Source: Pseudomonas sp. PGPPP3 (GTDB lineage: Bacteria; Pseudomonadota; Gammaproteobacteria; Pseudomonadales; Pseudomonadaceae). From it: a DNA stretch of 25,670 nt. Position 1 is the first letter of the stretch, and each line of letters begins with the position of its first letter. The stretch covers positions 1-25,670 of the forward strand of contig NKIE01000004.1 of assembly GCA_002256055.1 (NCBI GenBank). Reading direction: 5' to 3'. A program made the position numbers and the translations under genes. The notes under the pieces are model-generated. The model searched no databases, was not told the DNA's origin, and saw nothing but the letters and a program-made list of their open reading frames with translations. This document shows positions 6,880 to 13,638 of this stretch, piece after piece.

Positions 6880-8253
6880 CTATTTAGCCTCTGAGTTGGT
6901 TGAGCAAAGCTCACGCAATAAAGAACGCGCCGTGGTGAGGTACTCGTCGATATGTGCTTGAGTGTGCGCAAATGACACCTGTGGACCTGCCGTAGCCACT
7001 GAGTCCCAAATGCCTCTGTTGGCCATAAATAGCTTTCTCAATGTAATCCACTCCACATCGATGGACTTGTAGGCTTCCTTGCCATTTTTCGGCAACGTCT
7101 GTGATAGGCAGTAACCAACCCGCGGACCCAGATGTTGTGCCAGCCATGGCAGATTGAGCTCATCAAAAATGCTCTGCAAACCAGTGGCAAAGCGACGACC
7201 TAGCGCTTCAGTGCGCATGTAGTTTTCCGGGGTAAGGACTTTCTCCAGGGCCGCTTTGGCAGCAAAGACGGACAGTGTATTGGCATAGGTCGTCCCGCCT
7301 GCCGCAATGCCCGGTACGCCAAGGTCAACTTGCGTATGAGCATCAACAAACTCATTCACTGCGTCGCTCATGCCATACAGCGCAAAGGGGATACCGGTCC
7401 CAAGGCCCTTGCCCAAAACCATGAAGTCGCATGGCAGATTCCAGGCGCCTGTAAGGCCGCCATAAGCGAATGAAAAGTCATGTGCCTCATCCAGGCACAA
7501 GAGGGTGCCATATCGGTGGGCGAGCTCATAAAGCGATTGGATGAATCCTGGCTCGGGCATCACCAAGGTGCAGTTGCTCATTGCTGGCTCGGTGAGAATT
7601 AACGCAACTTCACCTTTTTTGAGAACAGCCTCCACTGCTTCCAGGTCGTTGAATGGCACGATTTCTACGCCCTTCTCAACGCCCCGTGGAAGCCCCAGAA
7701 CATAAGGCCTTACCCCGCTCTCGGAGTTTTCCATCATGGTGTCATCAAGGTGGCCATGGTAATGGCCTTCAAAAACCAAGACCTTGGTGCGCTTAGTGAT
7801 GGCTCGGGCAATACGAATGACCTCAGTGTTAGCACCGCTCGCCGTCATCGTGAATTGCCAAAAGGGCACTCCAGTCCTTCGGGCAAGCTCCTCGGTAACG
7901 TCGATGGCTTCCCTAACCGGCAAAAGAAAGTGCGGACCTACGTCCATGGCCTTATGCATGGCATCACGGATGTGAGGGTTGTCAAACCCCATCGTCACAG
8001 CGAGGTCTACCACGTTGAAGTCGAGATAACGGTTGTTATTCGCGTCGAAAAATTCCGGCCCCTTGCCGTGGTCTACATAAATCGTTGGATGAAAGTTGAG
8101 TCCGAACATCCATGACATTGGCACACCCTTGGGCATGGATTTTTTGCCTCGGGCTACTAGCGCCGCAGAGTTCACAGTCCTTTGGCGGAATGTGGCCAGC
8201 TCGCGGTTAGTCATTTCCAGCAATTTTTCTCGATTGAACGTGTACGGCGTCAT
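6880..8253 (-). CDS. class III PLP-dependent aminotransferase (glutamate-1-semialdehyde aminotransferase-like)
   Basis: From the chosen ATG the protein has 457 aa. It has the fold-type I landmarks: SGANTEVIRIARAIT (139-153), the ring-stacking region GHYHGH (163-168), PLP-binding Asp255 in LDEAHDF and Schiff-base Lys282 in LGKGLGTG. LDEAHDF is unusual; most relatives have DEV at this place. The frame is open up to a TTG at 8332-8334, but MTPYTFNREK is preferred because GGA lies 9 nt upstream and the longer N-terminus resembles no family member. The aldehyde dehydrogenase follows directly. It is probably the first gene of an amine or amino-acid breakdown operon. It is not thought to be hemL, since its context is catabolic. 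Confidence 0.9.
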   Translation of the reverse strand: MTPYTFNREKLLEMTNRELATFRQRTVNSAALVARGKKSMPKGVPMSWMFGLNFHPTIYVDHGKGPEFFDANNNRYLDFNVVDLAVTMGFDNPHIRDAMHKAMDVGPHFLLPVREAIDVTEELARRTGVPFWQFTMTASGANTEVIRIARAITKRTKVLVFEGHYHGHLDDTMMENSESGVRPYVLGLPRGVEKGVEIVPFNDLEAVEAVLKKGEVALILTEPAMSNCTLVMPEPGFIQSLYELAHRYGTLLCLDEAHDFSFAYGGLTGAWNLPCDFMVLGKGLGTGIPFALYGMSDAVNEFVDAHTQVDLGVPGIAAGGTTYANTLSVFAAKAALEKVLTPENYMRTEALGRRFATGLQSIFDELNLPWLAQHLGPRVGYCLSQTLPKNGKEAYKSIDVEWITLRKLFMANRGIWDSVATAGPQVSFAHTQAHIDEYLTTARSLLRELCSTNSEAK

Positions 8254-8362
8254 TTTTAACGTCCGAATGTGTTGAGGAGGGATAAATATACATGCATGAC
8301 GCATACATGCAAAGAGTTGCGTGAGAGTGCGCAAAATCTTGTGAGCCTGGATTGGGGGGGGA

Positions 8363-8445
8363 TGAATAGACCCTAATTCTGTTGATGACCAATGGCTGCT
8401 TTTGGCCGCTTTGAGCCTGTCGCATCAAGCAGGAGTCGGCTAGTA
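8363..8445 (+). repeat. decayed dispersed repeat, copy B
   Basis: This aligns with copy A (2881-2950) in the same orientation and with copy C (13571-13638) inverted. Shared blocks with copy C include GAGCCTGTC and CATC followed by GCAG. It lies between the start of the aminotransferase operon and the AlpA/integrase block. The rest of 8254-8512 holds no gene that I can support. Confidence 0.5.
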
Positions 8446-8511
8446 ACTGCCGCTCACGGTACCGCATTCTTTCCTGACCTTAGGACTGAAAATCCTACGC
8501 TCCACGCAGAC

Positions 8512-8535
8512 AAAAAAGCCGGTCAATCGACCGGC
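8512..8535 (-). terminator. rho-independent terminator after the AlpA-like gene
   Basis: GCCGGTC-AATC-GACCGGC is a perfect 7-bp stem. On the minus strand it is followed by six T, placed 8 bp past the AlpA-like stop. Confidence 0.85.
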
Positions 8536-8542
8536 CTCTTTT

Positions 8543-8725
8543 CTATCTCGCTGCAGCTGCACTTGCTATCCAATCATCGACCTCATGCTGAAGCCAGCGG
8601 CTGGCTCGACCTATCTTCAGCTGCTTCGGGAAGTCACCCTCTCGAATACGGCAGTAGATAGTCTTACGACTCAATCCGACTTTGCGGCTCACGGCATTGA
8701 AGTCCAGAAGGATCATCTCAGACAT
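8543..8725 (-). CDS. AlpA-family phage/island regulator
   Basis: The 60-aa protein has the AlpA/excisionase-type helix-turn-helix: LDFNAVSRKVGLSRKTIYCR, then GDFPKQLKIGRASRW and the terminal VDDWIAS. Members of this family activate integrase or excision genes of prophages and islands, and many act as recombination directionality factors. GGGAGG lies 6 nt upstream of the ATG. It is on the integrase strand, 242 bp beyond the integrase stop. That pairing is the common layout of P4-like integrative elements. The gene itself appears intact although the integrase is not. The 8726-8967 gap shows nothing recognisable. Confidence 0.85.
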   Translation of the reverse strand: MSEMILLDFNAVSRKVGLSRKTIYCRIREGDFPKQLKIGRASRWLQHEVDDWIASAAAAR

Positions 8726-8967
8726 AAACCACCTCCCAGAAAGAGAGGCTGGTGGATTCTTGTGGGCACTGCGGTGGTAATGCGTTCCTCATAGCTGACT
8801 GCTCTGCCGGATCGTGCCTTCAAGGCATTAGTTCTACTTTTCCAATTCCGCTGTGCATCAAGCAGACAACGTCACAGCGGCAAACCTAGAGGCTCCGGAT
8901 AACCTCACAGCTGTATATTTCCACAGCACATCAAGGCGCACAACAAAATACTTGACTTTATGAAAAC

Positions 8968-10340
8968 TTATCCAATCTCGAACAAATCCAGCTGTTCAGC
9001 TTGATGCTCATCTTTATCAGAACTGTCGAGTAGACGACTCAGCGCAGTATCGAAAGCCTCCATGGTCGGGCGCATCTGGGGCAATTTCGCTTCAGGGTTA
9101 TTGCGGTAGTGCGTAACGACAACACCTGTTTGCCCGTGTGACTGCAACGCGTCACTCTCGAAATCCTTGATACCGTTGCGCTGCATGAATTGCGTGCATG
9201 TGCGCCGGATATCACGCGGAGTAAATTTCGGAATGACCTGGCCGTCGATCTTGGCATGGTCAGTCGCAAACCACTCGGCCACCGCATGAGACAGACTGGA
9301 CGCGTGAATCGGCTTTTGTCCACCCACACTCCAGGGGTATACGGCCCCTGAGGACTGCAAGGCACGAACCTGTTCAAGCACCTGCAAGGCCCTGCTACTT
9401 AAGGGAACGAAGTGAGCACGTTTTTTACTGCCACGTCCTTTGCTATCGATGATCTTCAAGTACTTCTTTTGAAAGTTGTAGCTGGTCCAGGGCTCACGAA
9501 TAAACTGGAGGGGACGCTGCCCTGCAGTAGCAAAAGCAAAGTGAAAGACACGCGCCATAATTGCGCCAACCGAATCGACCTTGGTGATGGTGTACCAAAA
9601 TTGCTTCGGTCGATATGATGCTCAGCTTTCAGGCCAAAGTTGAAAGCAGCCACGAGAAACGAACGAACCTTGCCCGTCTGACGCCCAGCCCCCCTGTCCC
9701 AGATTGGTTTCAGCAGCAGATTCACATGCTCCGGCCTGACATCTTTAGCTTTCATGGCCATGACATCGAGTTTCTGCACCTGGCCGTCGTCGGCCACGGA
9801 GACCACTTTTTCACCCTCTAAATCGTTGCGCAGCACGCGCTCAAACTCACCGAGTTGCTGGGCTGAAACACCGTTGCGCCTGCGATCTTCGATGTAGTCC
9901 CGAAATAGCTCAGACAGAGTGCCCTTGACCGCTTCGATTTCGGCGAGGCGCTGCTGCTCGTGCAGCTGGCGTTGGCGCTCTGCCTGCTGAGCATCTTTCT
10001 CAGCGGCACATCTGGCCAGATAATCTTTGATGTCACCGTGCTCAGCAGCGATCCTTGAGTAACCGGCAGCTAGCTCGCGCAGTTCGGCTAGAGAGAGCCC
10101 TGGGCTCTTAGGCGTTTTTTTATAGACCCCGAGTTTGATCAGTTGATCCAGCCCATGGTCCCGAGACCGGTAATACGCCTCAACTGCGCCGGATGCTCGA
10201 CACTTGAAAAGTAGTGAACCACTGCTTCGGCCTGGTAAGGGATCAGTCGCGCTCTTACCTGGCCTCAAGGCTTTAATGGCGATATCCGTGAGATGCTTTC
10301 TCGCCGCTTTCTTGCTTGTGGTCCCCGTCATATGCCGCAT
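8968..10340 (-). pseudogene. tyrosine integrase, P4-like, frameshifted
   Basis: Two overlapping frames together make one integrase of about 457 aa. The 5' frame (10340 down to about 9570) gives the arm-binding domain (HLTDIAIKALRPGKS, SLLFKCRASGAVEAYYRSRD) and the core-binding region ending at HIDRSNFG. The catalytic domain continues in another frame down to 8968: AGQRP with the box I Arg, FTPRDIRRT with the second Arg, QSHGQTG and the nucleophile Tyr of THYRNN. The frames differ by one base near 9570-9590 (an apparent one-base loss), and I see no classical slippery heptamer there. The enzyme is presumably inactive unless this is a sequencing error. The start lies 155 bp from the tRNA fragment, as expected for an integrase beside its attachment site. 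Confidence 0.85.
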
Positions 10341-10342
10341 CC

Positions 10343-10364
10343 TTGGTCACCACTTTGGTCACCG
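10343..10364. repeat. paired GGTCACC motifs, left of the attachment site
   Basis: TTGGTCACC occurs twice at a 12-nt step, just upstream of the integrase start. A second pair lies at 10606-10626 (TGGGTCACC then TTGGTCACC, also 12 nt apart). The four motifs flank the tRNA fragment. They resemble arm-type integrase binding sites; this is inference from position and spacing. Confidence 0.5.
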
Positions 10365-10494
10365 TTTCTTCGGGCATGACAGGCCACACCCAGAACCAAG
10401 GAGAAACACCTAACCCCTTGAATTTAGGTTAACGCGCTAAATCGGCTTTTTTCGGGAGACGGCGGGAAACAACCAGAAACGTGCTTTTTACTGC

Positions 10495-10539
10495 CTCATA
10501 ATCCTTTGGTCCACGGTTCAAGTCCGTGCAGGCCCACCA
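10495..10539 (+). other. 3' part of a tRNA-Ile2(CAU)-type gene, probable att site
   Basis: From the anticodon loop CTCATAA (10495-10501) onward the sequence is a good tRNA 3' half: anticodon 3' strand TCCTT, variable TGGTC, T-arm CACGG-TTCAAGT-CCGTG, acceptor CAGGCCC, discriminator A and encoded CCA. The preceding bases do not pair with TCCTT and no D-arm or 5' acceptor is present, so this is not a functional tRNA. A tRNA 3' half beside a tyrosine integrase is the standard signature of attL/attR. The intact tRNA gene should be at the other end of the element, outside the window. Confidence 0.8.
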
Positions 10540-10556
10540 TATGAAACAACGACTTA

Positions 10557-10582
10557 GGTCAGCCATCGTGCTGGCCTTTTTC
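10557..10582 (+). terminator. terminator downstream of the tRNA fragment
   Basis: GGTCAGC and GCTGGCC pair over 7 bp (one G-T) around a 6-nt loop, followed by TTTTTCTTTT. It is probably the original terminator of the tRNA transcript, meaning that the tRNA's native 3' flank begins here. Confidence 0.75.
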
Positions 10583-10605
10583 TTTTCTGGCTTTGGAAAA
10601 TATTT

Positions 10606-10626
10606 TGGGTCACCGTATTGGTCACC
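10606..10626. repeat. paired GGTCACC motifs, right of the attachment site
   Basis: TGGGTCACC and TTGGTCACC, 12 nt apart, mirror the pair at 10343-10364 on the other side of the tRNA fragment. In a simple attR only one side should carry element-derived arm sites, so this may mark the end of a second element. Confidence 0.45.
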
Positions 10627-10663
10627 ACTTCAATAAGCCTGTCATTACCCCCACCAGCAGCCC

Positions 10664-10954
10664 TTAAAGAGCCGTAACACCTAAGGCCTTCAATTCAGAC
10701 CCGACGCGATCTAAAAGCTCATCTGCAGAGGCCTGAGGCTCTGCCTTCATGTAGCACAGGGCCACAAGCGTCAGCGGATGCAGCTCCAGCACAGAAGCTA
10801 ATGCATCAATCTTGTCGATGGTCGGGCTATAGATCCCGCGCTCCAAGGCACTCAGATACGTCCTACCACTAACCCCAGCGAAATCCTCCTGCGTCTTCTC
10901 CTGCACCGCGCGCGCTTGCTTTAGAGCGGCACCAAACGACTGCTTCAACTCCAT
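10664..10954 (-). CDS. Xre-family HTH regulator
   Basis: A 96-aa protein from MELKQSFGAALKQAR. The HTH_3 domain spans about residues 4-60: ARAVQEKTQEDFAGVSGRTYLSALERGIYSPTIDKIDALASVLELHP. A short helical tail follows. The ATG at 10954 is chosen because GGGGGAG lies 8 nt upstream; the frame is open further, but that would run through the operator region. It is divergent from the 123-aa gene across a dyad, so it probably represses itself and the rightward genes (123-aa protein, DUF6957-like protein and perhaps the recombinase), as in prophage-like modules. Confidence 0.9.
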   Translation of the reverse strand: MELKQSFGAALKQARAVQEKTQEDFAGVSGRTYLSALERGIYSPTIDKIDALASVLELHPLTLVALCYMKAEPQASADELLDRVGSELKALGVTAL

Positions 10955-10994
10955 TGATCTACTCCCCCACAAAGAAGTAGACAATCGAGCCAAA

Positions 10995-11030
10995 ATGAAT
11001 CGTATACTGCTACACCGTATACTGTTCATT
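10995..11030. promoter_or_regulatory. operator dyad and promoter region of the Xre module
   Basis: AATGAATCGTATAC (10995-11008) and GTATACTGTTCATT (11017-11030) are inverted repeats matching at 12 of 14 positions. Seen the other way, CGTATACTG occurs twice at a 15-bp step (11001 and 11016). TATACT inside each copy is a plausible -10 element. Binding by the adjacent Xre protein would block the divergent promoters. Confidence 0.6.
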
Positions 11031-11071
11031 TGTGCGCACAGGAACAAAACCTCTAACACTGGAGATCAGTT

Positions 11072-11443
11072 GTGAATCAAAACCAGGCAATTTCCTATAG
11101 AGATCTTTTTAGAGCCATCATCAAGCACCGCAGCAAATTAGTTCTGCCAGTGGAACAGGATGCCTTCATCGAGCACGTTGAGCGGCACTTTGAAAAGGAA
11201 GCCGGCTTCAGCATCTCCGACGTAACGATTGAAAAACGCAGCTATGAGGAAAATTTGACCCAGCTGTTGTTTGTCTTATCAGGATCCCTTCCCCCACAAC
11301 CCCGGGCACCTCAGCAGCGCTTCGAGTTGATCTGCGACAGCTTGATTCAGAAAGCCGCTGATGGTGACAGCAAAGCGACGAAAGCTGATGTGGCAGCACT
11401 TATGAGCGCGTTTGAGCTGGCGGAGCTCAAACGCCAGGAATAA
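11072..11443 (+). CDS. conserved-looking hypothetical protein, 123 aa
   Basis: GTG start with GGAG 7 nt upstream. The protein is soluble and mostly helical by composition, with an N-terminal segment SYRDLFRAIIKHRSKLVLP and a C-terminal alanine-rich helix (KADVAALMSAFELAELKRQE). I recognise no domain and see no membrane segment or signal peptide. It is the first rightward gene after the Xre operator and lies 32 bp before the DUF6957-like gene, so the two are probably one transcript. Its role in the element is unknown. Confidence 0.75.
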   Translation: MNQNQAISYRDLFRAIIKHRSKLVLPVEQDAFIEHVERHFEKEAGFSISDVTIEKRSYEENLTQLLFVLSGSLPPQPRAPQQRFELICDSLIQKAADGDSKATKADVAALMSAFELAELKRQE

Positions 11444-11475
11444 GCCCTCGGCGCCCTGGGAGCCCAGAAATCACC

Positions 11476-11874
11476 ATGACGATACCCTATCAGTTGACCA
11501 CTCTGCTCTACGGGCCAGGTGACGTTGTGCCTGGCAGCGGCATGACTGACGAAGAGGCCCTCGCCCATGCCAGAAAAAACTTCGCACATATGGAGTTCTG
11601 CCTTGTACGAGACTGGATCTGGGTTGATCTTGATGTCTCGGAAGAGCAACGGCTTCACCTAGCTCAAACTCAACGCCAGCCTGCATTAATCTATGCGCAT
11701 AGCGTGGTCTATGACAGCGCCAGGAGGTGGGACGTAGGCGACTTCGTCAGGACTTCACTTCTGAGTCAACTTACAGATGGCTTTCAGTTCATAACGCTGA
11801 ACTCTGTTTACCTGCTGCTCGGCCCCGGCATACGCAAGCAATCCTCGCCAGAAATCGTGTCGTCCATTATCTGA
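11476..11874 (+). CDS. DUF6957-like protein
   Basis: A 132-aa protein with the pattern I associate with DUF6957: LLYGPGDVVPGSGMTDEEAL, then AHMEFCLVRDWIWVDLDVSEEQ, QPALIYAHSVVYDSARRWDVGDFVRTS, and a terminal YLLLGPGIRKQ. No function is known for that family, and no catalytic motif is obvious; Trp and Asp residues are abundant. No strong ribosome site is seen, so translation may depend on the gene just upstream. It lies between the 123-aa gene and the recombinase, in a mobile-element setting. The family assignment is from memory of the pattern, not from a search. Confidence 0.7.
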   Translation: MTIPYQLTTLLYGPGDVVPGSGMTDEEALAHARKNFAHMEFCLVRDWIWVDLDVSEEQRLHLAQTQRQPALIYAHSVVYDSARRWDVGDFVRTSLLSQLTDGFQFITLNSVYLLLGPGIRKQSSPEIVSSII

Positions 11875-11939
11875 GCGCAGAGCTGCACTTCGCGCCCCCG
11901 CACTCGCCTCTTCAGCGCCTTGGCGCTGGCTGCGCTTGA

Positions 11940-12165
11940 TTTTGATGACAAAAAACTTGCGCGCGTTTTTGCTCACGGCGCACGCTGAATGTAGATGAAG
12001 TGGGCGCGCGAGTAGAAACGGGCCTCCCATACTCGCGGCGCGAGTATGGGGGCGGTGGAGCAGTTCAGGCGTAACGGGAACAAATGGAGCGAAGGCGGAA
12101 TGGTTTCAGTGAAGACTGAGCTGCTTCACCGCCCTTCGCGCAGCGGCTTAGCTTTGTCATCAAAA
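11940..12165. repeat. 13-bp inverted repeat pair flanking the recombinase leader
   Basis: TTTTGATGACAAA (11940-11952) and TTTGTCATCAAAA (12153-12165) are exact reverse complements, 200 bp apart. They bracket the palindrome at 12026-12050, and the right arm ends 13 bp before the recombinase ATG. The region 11875-12178 contains no gene that I can support; these repeats are its main content. They could be recombinase binding sites. Confidence 0.6.
12026..12050. repeat. 25-bp palindrome upstream of the recombinase
   Basis: CCCATACTCGC and GCGAGTATGGG form perfect 11-bp arms around GGC. A partial direct copy, GCGCGAGTA, lies at 12006-12014 and recurs at 12038-12046. There is no T-tract, so it is not a typical terminator. 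It is a candidate operator, recombination core or hairpin recognised as single-stranded DNA. Confidence 0.7.
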
Positions 12166-12178
12166 ACAACAAAAAGAG

Positions 12179-13123
12179 ATGACGACCATGCAAACCAATA
12201 CCCTGCAGAAATACCAAACCCGAGCTCGCAATTTCTATCGAGAGCACTGCAAATCAGAGGCTCCTGATTCAGCGCAAATCTGCGCGGCTTTGCTGGCCCA
12301 AGCCAGCCAGTACAGGCCAAACAGCTTCGGCACGCTGAAGAGCGCCCTTGCGCACGATCAAAAGGCTCGCGGTAATCACCATGCAGTCAAAGCCATCAAA
12401 CAGCTCAACAACCCGGTGACGGCCCAAGGTTCAACACTGGCCAAAAAGCCAAAGCCCAAGCAGATACGCTCTGTTTCGGAAGATGACTACACGACACTGG
12501 TGCAACACCTCTCCGCGCATGAGTTCATGCATGAAGCCTTGTCGGTGGTGCTGGCCCACTACCTAGGTGTTCGTCCCTGTGAGATGCGCACGATCACGGT
12601 GATAGGCAATAACGTCCATATCATCGGTGGCAAAAAAAGCGCTCCACTGGATAGAGGCGCAGACAGAACCCTAGTAATTGAAGACCCTATCGTACTCAAT
12701 GCAGTAGCAGAAGCAGCGCGAGTTATGCGCGCCTGCCCTCGCACAAATACGGCCATTCGGGATCGCCTACGCAAAGAGTGCCGAGCACTGTGGCCAAGGC
12801 GCACACAGCATCCAACCCTGAAAAGCTTCCGCCACCAGTTGGGCTCGAACCTCAAAGCTTCCGGCGAAAGCGATGAAGCCATCGCATACATGATGGGGCA
12901 CCAATCCATTGCGTCGATTAGCGTCTATGGAAACCGGCGTTCTGGGCCTGGGCACAAGCTATATATTAGGCCAGCAGAAGGCACTGACTTGTCGAAAGTT
13001 CGTCAGCCCAAGCAGCCGCCTGTTTTTGGCCGTGGCCGGGTGGTGGGACGAATCGAGGTGCCATCGCACCTCGCAAGGCGAACAACCGCACTGTTTTTCC
13101 AAAACGATCCACGAGGGACTTAG
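12179..13123 (+). CDS. tyrosine recombinase/site-specific integrase
   Basis: A 314-aa protein with an N-terminal helical SAM-like part and a C-terminal catalytic domain. Visible active-site elements are box I LAHYLGVRPCEMRTI (Arg), KSFRHQLGSNLK (second Arg; the usual first His of HxxR is Lys) and MMGHQSIASISVYGN with the His and the nucleophile Tyr. It diverges from XerC/D in the box II region and has an extended C-terminal tail rich in basic residues. ATG at 12179 or 12188 are both possible; AAAGAG overlaps the first. It is the last gene of the Xre-controlled rightward module and is followed by a strong terminator. It would move or resolve the element; the target is unknown. Confidence 0.85.
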   Translation: MTTMQTNTLQKYQTRARNFYREHCKSEAPDSAQICAALLAQASQYRPNSFGTLKSALAHDQKARGNHHAVKAIKQLNNPVTAQGSTLAKKPKPKQIRSVSEDDYTTLVQHLSAHEFMHEALSVVLAHYLGVRPCEMRTITVIGNNVHIIGGKKSAPLDRGADRTLVIEDPIVLNAVAEAARVMRACPRTNTAIRDRLRKECRALWPRRTQHPTLKSFRHQLGSNLKASGESDEAIAYMMGHQSIASISVYGNRRSGPGHKLYIRPAEGTDLSKVRQPKQPPVFGRGRVVGRIEVPSHLARRTTALFFQNDPRGT

Positions 13124-13167
13124 CAGCCTTCGTCTGCCCCTATTTTGGAACACGGATAAGTGACCTG

Positions 13168-13195
13168 AGCAGTGCGCTACCGCGCACTGCTTTAT
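13168..13195 (+). terminator. rho-independent terminator after the recombinase
   Basis: AGCAGTGCGC-TACC-GCGCACTGCT is a perfect 10-bp stem followed by TTAT, 44 bp past the recombinase stop. Confidence 0.75.
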
Positions 13196-13291
13196 CGACT
13201 TGGGCGTGCGTTAGATCTTTGCCGAGCGAATCAACTGGAAAGTTAATCACCAACAGCCAAGGCTAAGGGCAATGTCCCAAGCGAGACTGAC

Positions 13292-13567
13292 TCAGGCGCT
13301 AAGCAGGCGTTCAAGACCATCCCACTGCGACTGCATGGGAGGTCGCTCTCGCGGATCAGCCAAGCCCAGTTCTTCTAGCCGGTAAGACATCTTGCCGAAA
13401 TTTCAGGCAGCGCAACTCACAACCTGGTTGTCCAGATCATTGGTGCTACCGTAGGCATGGGGCAGCACGTGGTCATACTGCGCCCAGAGGGTTTGGAAAC
13501 CCGCGTGCTGTGAAGCATTGGTGGAGCCCCAGGTTGAATCGCCCTTAGTTTCGTAGACATCCCCGGC
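13292..13567 (-). pseudogene. HNH endonuclease remnant
   Basis: Reading leftward, the frame gives STWGSTNASQHAGFQTLW, then QYDHVLPHAYGSTNDLDN, then VVSCAA, an in-frame TGA (13403-13405), then NFGKMSYRLEELGLADP and a final TGA at 13292-13294. This is the beta-beta-alpha metal HNH core, with DHVLPHAYGSTN holding the catalytic His. The TGA falls where the second Cys of the usual CxxC is expected. There is no start codon with a ribosome site, and a TAG at 13568-13570 blocks extension upstream, so the N-terminal part is lost. The gene is dead: truncated and interrupted. 13196-13291 shows nothing else. Confidence 0.75.
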
Positions 13568-13570
13568 CTA

Positions 13571-13638
13571 AGCTTTTGGCCGCCTACTGCCGGATGTGAC
13601 AGGCTCTAAACGACCCATTGCAGCCGCTAGCGAATGAC
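13571..13638 (-). repeat. decayed dispersed repeat, copy C (inverted)
   Basis: Its reverse complement aligns with copy B (8363-8445), sharing GAGCCTGTC, CATC and GCAG blocks at the same spacing, and more loosely with copy A. It lies exactly between the HNH remnant and the surviving part of the AraC gene, at the junction of AT-richer accessory DNA and GC-rich core DNA. Confidence 0.5.

Noticed and set aside
8481..8497. TAGGA-CTGAAAA-TCCTA, a 5-bp stem and 7-nt loop like a tRNA-Phe(GAA) anticodon arm
   Set aside because: No D-arm, T-arm or acceptor stem can be drawn around it, so it is a chance hairpin or, at most, an unprovable fragment.
9560..9600. Programmed frameshift in the integrase
   Set aside because: No classical slippery heptamer or downstream structure is visible; a mutation or sequence error is simpler.
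10343..10626. CRISPR-like repeats (GGTCACC motifs)
   Set aside because: Only four short motifs with unequal spacing and no cas genes; they fit integrase arm sites better.
13403..13405. In-frame TGA at a cysteine position of the HNH remnant, as a possible selenocysteine codon
   Set aside because: The frame lacks a start and its N-terminal part, HNH selenoproteins are not known to me, and decay explains the stop.
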